From JAFMJV01 sp034436555 (lineage in GTDB: Bacteria > Chloroflexota > Limnocylindria > Limnocylindrales > CSP1-4), in NCBI GenBank assembly GCA_034436555.1, contig DAOTUU010000060.1:1-64000 (forward strand): a stretch of 64,000 nt of DNA. The letters run 5' to 3'. The position numbers and the translations under genes are program-made. Shown in pieces: positions 59,142 through 64,000 of this stretch (positions are counted from its first letter, which is position 1; every line of letters begins with the position of its first letter). The notes beneath the pieces are model-generated. The model was not told where the DNA came from. It did no database searches and saw only the letters and a program-made list of their open reading frames with translations.

Positions 59142-62100
59142 TCAGGAAGCCCGCTGGACGCTGAGGTCGTCGAAGCTCCAGACCACGGGGCCGTTGCTGA
59201 CGCCCTTCCCGGCGTAGCCCGCGAAGCCGACCGCACCGGCGAGGCCGTTCCCGTCATCCGACGTGGTCACGTTCCAGTCGGCTGGCTCGGAGGTGCCTCC
59301 CTCCCAGACCCTCAGGCGCAGCTTGTTGCCCACGGCCTCGAATCGATACCGGAGGTTGGCGCCGGGGACGAGCACGATGCCCGTGGGCGTCTCGCTCGCG
59401 AGGGTGGACTCGATCGACTCGCGCACCCGCTTGAGCGACACCAGGACGTTGCCGCCGGGCGTGACCTTGATCGCGCCGCGGTAGGCCGTCGTGGCGTTCG
59501 CACGGACCAGGAGGTACCCGAACGTGTTGCCGCCCACGGGCAGCCGGTCCACGGACAGGCGTCCGGTCACCGTCACGTCGGCCGTGCCCACGCCCAGGCG
59601 GGCCTGACGGGTCGTCCCCGCCGCGATCGGCGCGCGCCCCTCCGAGCCGGTCACCGAGAACTGGGACGGGGCATTCCAGGTGCCGCCCTGGTCGGCCTCT
59701 CCCCAGCCGGACGCGACCTCCCGGCTGAAGGCATCCTCGCCCACGACCGAGCCGGCCCCGGGCGCCTGGCGCAGCGCGACGTTCGGGGACAGCTCGGAGG
59801 TGTTGTTGTCCGGCCTGATCTGGAGGGTCGTGATTCGGTCGCCCGCCGACACCCCGGACAGGTTCATGGACCAGGCGCCGCTCCCGTCCGCGACGGTGTC
59901 GCCCAGGAACTCCACCGGCAGGCCGTTGGCGCCCGCGGCGCGACTCGCCCGGAAGACCTCGACCGTGGCGCCCTTGCTGGCGGTGCCGCGCACGAAGCCC
60001 GCGTCGGCGTACGTCACGACCGGCGAGTTGAGCAGCGTGTTGGCGCCCTTGTCCTTGTCGCCCGGGTCGTTCGGGTCCGGACCGTTGGTCCCGAACAGGT
60101 CGATGGCGATGCCGCTCGTGTCGGTCACGATGTTGCGGCTGATACGGATGTTGTACGCCTGCGCCTGGGCGGCGCCGGAGTTGTTCGTCTTGAGCAGGCC
60201 GATGCCGCCCTTCGCCGCGTTCCGGATGACGTTGTTGGAGACCGTGTCGTTCGTGGTGCCCCAGCGGACGACGATGCCCCAGCCCGTCAGCGGCGCGTTC
60301 TGGCCCTGCGGCGACTCGCCGATGACGTTGCCGCGCACGATGTTGCGCACCGCGTTCTTCGTCTCGAGCTGGATGCCGTCGTAGACCGAGGCGACGTAGT
60401 TGCGCTGGATGATGTTGTCGTTCGACCCGTCGTAGCAGTTGATGGCGTTGCCGTTGTCGGCGTACGAGAGGTTCTGGCCGGACCGGTAGGCCGCGCTGTA
60501 TGAGCCGTCGGCCCGGAAGCCGACCCAGTTCCCGGTGACCTTGTTGTGGTTGACCTGGTAGGTCGTGGCGGTGTCCGTGCCGTAGGGCAGGCTGGGATCC
60601 CAGCCGTGTGACAGCTCGATGCCCTGGAGCAGGGTGGGGCCGATGATGTTCCGCTCGGATGCGTCGCCGCCGATGGTGTTGCTCTTGGGCCCGAAGTTGT
60701 GGTCGATGGCGGTGGAGCAGGTGGCCGTGTCGCCGCTGGGCGTGATGCAGAACAGGTTGTTCTGGATGAGGTTGAAGTCGACGCCCGGGCCGTACAGGTC
60801 CACGCCGGTCCCCCAGTTGCCGATCACGTTCCGGTCCGCCTCGGCGGACGTGCCGATCCGGTTGTTGTTCGCGCCCTGGTTGATGACGATGCCGTACTGT
60901 CCGCTGCTGCCCTGCCGGTTGCCGCCGCCCGTGTAGCCGATCCAGTTGCCCACGATGCGGTTGTCCTTGGCGTTCGGGCCATCGAGCAGCATGCCGCGCC
61001 ACAGGTCGCGGAGCGCGAACCCGCGGATGGTGTTGCCGCTGCTCGTGATGCGGAATCCGACCTCCCGCGCCTTGGAGCCGTTGCCCCGCAGCTCGACACC
61101 CGGGATCGCGTTGGAGCCCGTCGATGCGGTGTTGGGCGAGGCGCCCTTCTGGGAGTAGGCATCGATGACCACCGACCCGTTGCGGCTGGTGATCATGGGC
61201 AGGCGGCTGGACAGCTGGATGGTCACCGGCGCGCTGCCCGGGAGGTCGAACTCGATGCGGTCATCGCCCGCCAGGTAGTCGGCCTCGGCCATCGCGGCCC
61301 GGAGGGTGCAGCGGCTCTGGCTGTCAGCGCAGACGCCGTCGCCGGGGGCCGCGTCGGCGGTGTCCGCGGTGCTCGTGACGATGAACGTGCGGACCACCGG
61401 CACGCCGTTGGCGCGGATGCGCTTGGGCTTGACCACGCGCGGCCGCTCGAAGGTGGTGCGACGACCCTGGTTCGCCTTGGTCGCCTGGACATCCACGATG
61501 TCGGTGCAGCCGTCGCCGTTCACGTCGCCCTTGTCGGTGCCGCAGACGCGGCCGCGCTCGCGGGCGGACGACCACTCGAGGCGGGCGGTGTCCAGGTCCC
61601 GGACGTTGAAGCGGCCGTCGGGGGTCAGCTCGGCGGCGGGTCCCGCGACCTGCGACGGGCGGATGCCATCGGCTGAGGCGGACGGGGCCGGTCGCCTGCG
61701 CGCGGAGCGCCCGACCGCCAGACCCGCCACGACGTCTGCGCCGGTGCCGACCGTCAGGCGCTTGCCATAGCGGCCCGCCGTCGAGTCGATGACCACGCGC
61801 ACGCTCAGCCGACCCGACTGCCTGGGCACCAGCACCAGCTGGAGCCGGACCTTGCCGCTGGTGGGCTTGAGGCCGTAGGCACCGAACGATGCGCCGCCGC
61901 CACCCTTGAACGCGACCGGCCGGATGCCCGTGCCGCCGCCGAGGGGCGCGACACCCAGCACCTCCACCGACTTGCCCTGGTACAGGACCCGGCCATCCAC
62001 GGCCGCGACCGCCGCGGGCAGCGTGACCGTGATCGCGGTGACCATGCCTCGCTGGACCGAGCCGGGCGCGCTGATGCTGACGCCGGACGGCGAGGCTGCG

Positions 62101-62171
62101 GGGGCGGGCATGGCCCAGGCGGTGGTTGCCAGCAGCGCGAGGGCCGTGGCGAGCAGGACGTGACGTCGCAT
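59142..62171 (-). CDS. Large secreted parallel beta-helix protein with dockerin-like and CSLREA motifs
   Basis: 1009 aa from ATG 62171. Signal peptide RRHVLLATALALLATTAWAM. An Ig-like N-domain (VSISAPGSVQRGMVTAITVT) is followed by a calcium-loop segment GDVNGDGCTDIVDVQATKAN (about 214-233, dockerin-like EF loop) and by VCADSQSRCTLRAAMAEADY near 290, the CSLREA motif. Residues 380-700 are right-handed beta-helix repeats with NNRIG, NVIGNW and NNVIRN-type turns. After an Ig-like unit (GTASKGATVEVFRAS), the last 160 residues resemble a concanavalin-like domain. Likely an exported polysaccharide-binding or -degrading surface protein. From 62172 to 62408 no gene. Confidence 0.88.
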   Translation of the reverse strand: MRRHVLLATALALLATTAWAMPAPAASPSGVSISAPGSVQRGMVTAITVTLPAAVAAVDGRVLYQGKSVEVLGVAPLGGGTGIRPVAFKGGGGASFGAYGLKPTSGKVRLQLVLVPRQSGRLSVRVVIDSTAGRYGKRLTVGTGADVVAGLAVGRSARRRPAPSASADGIRPSQVAGPAAELTPDGRFNVRDLDTARLEWSSARERGRVCGTDKGDVNGDGCTDIVDVQATKANQGRRTTFERPRVVKPKRIRANGVPVVRTFIVTSTADTADAAPGDGVCADSQSRCTLRAAMAEADYLAGDDRIEFDLPGSAPVTIQLSSRLPMITSRNGSVVIDAYSQKGASPNTASTGSNAIPGVELRGNGSKAREVGFRITSSGNTIRGFALRDLWRGMLLDGPNAKDNRIVGNWIGYTGGGNRQGSSGQYGIVINQGANNNRIGTSAEADRNVIGNWGTGVDLYGPGVDFNLIQNNLFCITPSGDTATCSTAIDHNFGPKSNTIGGDASERNIIGPTLLQGIELSHGWDPSLPYGTDTATTYQVNHNKVTGNWVGFRADGSYSAAYRSGQNLSYADNGNAINCYDGSNDNIIQRNYVASVYDGIQLETKNAVRNIVRGNVIGESPQGQNAPLTGWGIVVRWGTTNDTVSNNVIRNAAKGGIGLLKTNNSGAAQAQAYNIRISRNIVTDTSGIAIDLFGTNGPDPNDPGDKDKGANTLLNSPVVTYADAGFVRGTASKGATVEVFRASRAAGANGLPVEFLGDTVADGSGAWSMNLSGVSAGDRITTLQIRPDNNTSELSPNVALRQAPGAGSVVGEDAFSREVASGWGEADQGGTWNAPSQFSVTGSEGRAPIAAGTTRQARLGVGTADVTVTGRLSVDRLPVGGNTFGYLLVRANATTAYRGAIKVTPGGNVLVSLKRVRESIESTLASETPTGIVLVPGANLRYRFEAVGNKLRLRVWEGGTSEPADWNVTTSDDGNGLAGAVGFAGYAGKGVSNGPVVWSFDDLSVQRAS

Positions 62172-62408
62172 CGGGCGGGAATCTCCGGACTGTGTGCGAT
62201 CGGTTGGGGGCGGAACTGACACGCGCTGCTCGGCCGCGAGTCGAACCCAGGACCCCAATCCTGCCCCCGGGGTACCGATGGGTCAACCCTCTGGGGCTCG
62301 GTGCGACGGGAATCGGTGACCGGTCGCACCGCTGATGGTCCGAGGCGTGGCGGCCGCGGGCGGGGTTCCGGGCGGATCGTTCCAGCGCGGCCGTCCGCGC
62401 CGTGCCCT

Positions 62409-62902
62409 GGTCGACATGTCGGCCGCGGGCGGGGTTCCGGGCGCCGGACGGGGGTCCGGATGCGGGTCCGCGCCGTGCCCTGGTCGACATGTCGGCCGCG
62501 CGCCGGGTTCCGGGCGCCGGACGGGGGTCCGGATGCGGGTCCGCGCCGTGCCCTGGTCGACATGTCGGCCGCCGGCGGGGTTCCGGGCGGCGGACGGGGG
62601 TCCGGACGAGGGTCCCGGTCGACATGTCGGCCGCGCGCCGGGTTCCGGGCGCCGGACGGGGGTCCGGACGAGGGTCCGCGCCGTGCCCTGGTCGACATGT
62701 CGGCCGCGGGCGGGGGTCCGGGCGCCGGACGGGGGTCCGGACGAGGGTCCGCGCCGTGCCCTGGTCGACATGTCGGCCGCGGGCGGGGTTCCGGGCGCCG
62801 GACGGGGGTCCGGATGCGGGTCCCGGTCGACATGTCGGCCGCGGGCGGGGTTCCGGGCGCCGGACGGGGGTCCGGACGAGGGTCTCGGTCGACATGTCGA
62901 CC
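62409..62902. repeat. Array 2: eight 16-bp palindromes at 62- or 73-bp spacing
   Basis: GGTCGACATGTCGGCC at 62409, 62482, 62555, 62617, 62690, 62763 and 62825, and the perfect palindrome GGTCGACATGTCGACC at 62887-62902. Start-to-start steps are 73, 73, 62, 73, 73, 62 and 62 bp; the long steps carry an 11-bp insert ending GCGCCGTGCCCT before the site. The intervening DNA is a near-identical repeat of GCGGGCGGGGTTCCGGGCG and GGACGGGGGTCCGGA. The array lies between the EAL gene and the beta-helix gene and codes for nothing credible. Confidence 0.95.
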
Positions 62903-63022
62903 GGAGATGGCGTGAGGCGCCGCCATGCGCCGCCGCGCTCGCTGCTCAGGTCGAGGGGCCAGCGCCGAACCCGCGCCCCCCGCCGCCCACGACGCCGGAC
63001 CCGCGGGACCGACCTGCGGGCC

Positions 63023-63841
63023 TCAGCGGCGAGCGCCCGATGCGACCCCCGCGAACGTCACCCGGCCCCGGGCGAGCAGCGTCCCGATCCCCTCGGGGCC
63101 GAGCGGCTTGGAGTACAGGTATCCCTGCCCCAGGTCGCAGCCCAGCGAGGCGAGGCGGCGTGCCTGATCGCGCGTCTCCACGCCCTTGCCGATGGTGGTC
63201 AGACCCCGCACCTGCGCGATCTGGAGCAGCGCCTCGGCGAATACGACGTCCTCCTGGGGACCCGCGGCGAGGCCCACGAACGCGGGGTGGAGCTTCGCGA
63301 TGCTGATCGGGAGTCGCCGCAGGTCGTCCAGCGTGGTGCCCGTCCCCAGGTCCTCGAGGGCCAGGTTGACGCCCAGGTCGCGCAGAGCCATGCAGGCATC
63401 GAGATGGGTCACCGCACCCGGCCCCACCTCGAGGGCGAGTGCCACGGGCGAGGTCTCCGCGGTGTCCAGCGCCCGCTCCACGGTGCGCGCGAACCCGGGG
63501 TCGGCGAGCTGCTGCGGCGCCACGTTCACATGGAGCGTCAGCGACTGCATCCGGGCGAAGCCCAGGTGCCAGGTGCGCAGCTGTCGCAGGGCCGTCTCGA
63601 GGACGCGCTCGCCGATGGGCACGATCAGCCCGGTCTGCTCCGCGAGCGGCAGATAGTCACCCGGCGCGATCGTCCCCAGCAGCGGATGGCGCCAGCGGAG
63701 CAGCGCCTCGACGGCGCCGATGGCGCCGCTCTGCAGGTCGATGATCGGCTGATACTCCAGGCCGAACTCGTTCCGCACCACGGCCCGTTCGAGCTCCTGG
63801 CGCAGATCGAGTGGGTCGCGTGTCAGCCGTTCGGTGATCAT
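63023..63841 (-). CDS. EAL-domain protein with degenerate catalytic motifs
   Basis: 272 aa from ATG 63841, 7 nt after a TAGGGT box (63854-63849). The protein is a lone EAL domain: EFGLEYQPIIDLQSGAIGAV, EALLRWRHPLLGTIAPGDYL, HVNVAPQQLADPGFARTVER. Key active-site motifs deviate from active c-di-GMP phosphodiesterases: DDFGTG is EDLGTGTTLDDL, KIDxSF is IAKLHPAFV, and AEGVE is GKGVET; the ELTE-type block is LEVGPG. Loss of the metal Asp/Glu residues argues for a binding, not hydrolysing, protein. There is no GGDEF, PAS or membrane segment. Confidence 0.85.
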   Translation of the reverse strand: MITERLTRDPLDLRQELERAVVRNEFGLEYQPIIDLQSGAIGAVEALLRWRHPLLGTIAPGDYLPLAEQTGLIVPIGERVLETALRQLRTWHLGFARMQSLTLHVNVAPQQLADPGFARTVERALDTAETSPVALALEVGPGAVTHLDACMALRDLGVNLALEDLGTGTTLDDLRRLPISIAKLHPAFVGLAAGPQEDVVFAEALLQIAQVRGLTTIGKGVETRDQARRLASLGCDLGQGYLYSKPLGPEGIGTLLARGRVTFAGVASGARR

Positions 63842-63848
63842 GCGGTGC

Positions 63849-63854
63849 ACCCTA
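63849..63854 (-). promoter_or_regulatory. -10 box TAGGGT of the EAL gene, leaderless geometry
   Basis: Minus-strand TAGGGT, 7 nt (GCACCGC), then ATG 63841. Confidence 0.45.
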
Positions 63855-63979
63855 GCGCCTGGTCCTCCGCCCGCCGACCCACCCGATGGTCCCGGTACCC
63901 TGGGCGCCCACGGGCTGCCACGCCCCGGTCACGGAGCCTCCACCGGCTGCCACGCCCCGGTCGCGGGCCGCGCGCGTGC

Positions 63980-63996
63980 GATAATCGCGGCGCGTG
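63980..63996 (+). promoter_or_regulatory. Probable leaderless promoter and start of a gene beyond the right edge
   Basis: GATAAT (63980-63985) in a TGC-GATAAT context is followed by 8 nt and GTG at 63994. The geometry equals that of the other leaderless genes here. Only two codons remain in the window, so the product is unknown. A 19-bp direct repeat (GGCTGCCACGCCCCGGTC) occurs twice just upstream at about 63913 and 63949. Confidence 0.4.
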
Positions 63997-64000
63997 GTGA

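Noticed and set aside
62301..62915. Open frames across palindrome array 2 (and similarly 42314-42606)
   Set aside because: They translate the repeat into GRHVDQG-like strings in several frames; the 62/73-bp units are not multiples of three, so no frame is conserved.

Overview
The window is very GC-rich (about 70 % by eye), with many GTG starts, ATGA stop/start overlaps and many antisense open frames that are only codon-bias shadows. Together with TANNNT -10 boxes placed 6-9 nt before start codons, a tRNA with an encoded CCA, the LLM CE1758-type oxidoreductase, CoxG, DUF4397, Pro/Thr-rich secreted proteins and a USP-GpgS fusion, this suggests a free-living high-GC bacterium. Chloroflexota (Limnocylindria/Ellin6529-like) is my first guess and Actinomycetota the alternative; the sequence alone does not settle it.

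Layout. 0-10 kb: a truncated LLM flavin oxidoreductase with a palindromic operator, a secreted protein, gene debris beside tRNA-Thr(CGU), a DHA2 transporter, a DnaJ/ExoX-C membrane protein, CoxG, a polysaccharide deacetylase and a SWIM zinc-finger protein. 10-17 kb: an accessory zone with three toxin-antitoxin modules plus a vapC scrap, an ADP-ribosylglycohydrolase behind a perfect palindrome, a PD-(D/E)XK-like protein, an IS21 istB remnant and a beheaded secreted protein. 17.1-21.6 kb: a tight four-gene module (unknown protein, DUF2791-like protein without a visible Walker A, DUF2791/BrxD-like ATPase, SNF2 helicase) that looks like a defence or DNA-processing system. It is bracketed by copies of a ~155-bp inverted-repeat element; further copies lie at 15.4, 15.6 and 23.9 kb and appear to punctuate cassettes.

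22-39 kb: secreted beta-propeller and multidomain proteins, an SDR/TetR pair divergent from a frameshifted alcohol dehydrogenase with two abutting TetR-type operators, a deazaflavin-type nitroreductase, a sugar ABC operon without its ATPase (binding protein, two permeases, ROK kinase, class II aldolase), a second MDR dehydrogenase, a duplicated intergenic repeat, and a TauE/DUF1634 pair. 39-46 kb: a DUF885 protein, an endonuclease III homologue with an internal low-complexity insert, a six-site palindrome array, a broken ECF sigma/membrane-protein operon, and a graveyard of vapBC modules with one intact pair.

46.5-51 kb: an overlapping operon of a GT-A glycosyltransferase, a USP-GpgS fusion and glycerate kinase, best read as glucosylglycerate-type compatible solute metabolism. 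51-57 kb: a GNAT protein, a DNA-ligase-like protein lacking the nucleophilic lysine, GalE, a TPR protein, CCA-adding enzyme and an HNH nuclease. 57-64 kb: a zinc-ribbon membrane protein, a four-domain DUF4397 protein, a 1009-aa secreted beta-helix protein, a second palindrome array of eight sites and an EAL protein with degenerate catalytic motifs.

The most unusual signals are (i) two arrays, 20 kb apart, of the 16-bp palindrome GGTCGACATGTCGACC and its oriented variant, spaced 62 or 73 bp apart (about 6 or 7 helical turns); (ii) the ~155-bp elements bounding cassettes; (iii) the DUF2791/SNF2 module; and (iv) a consistent set of apparently leaderless promoters.
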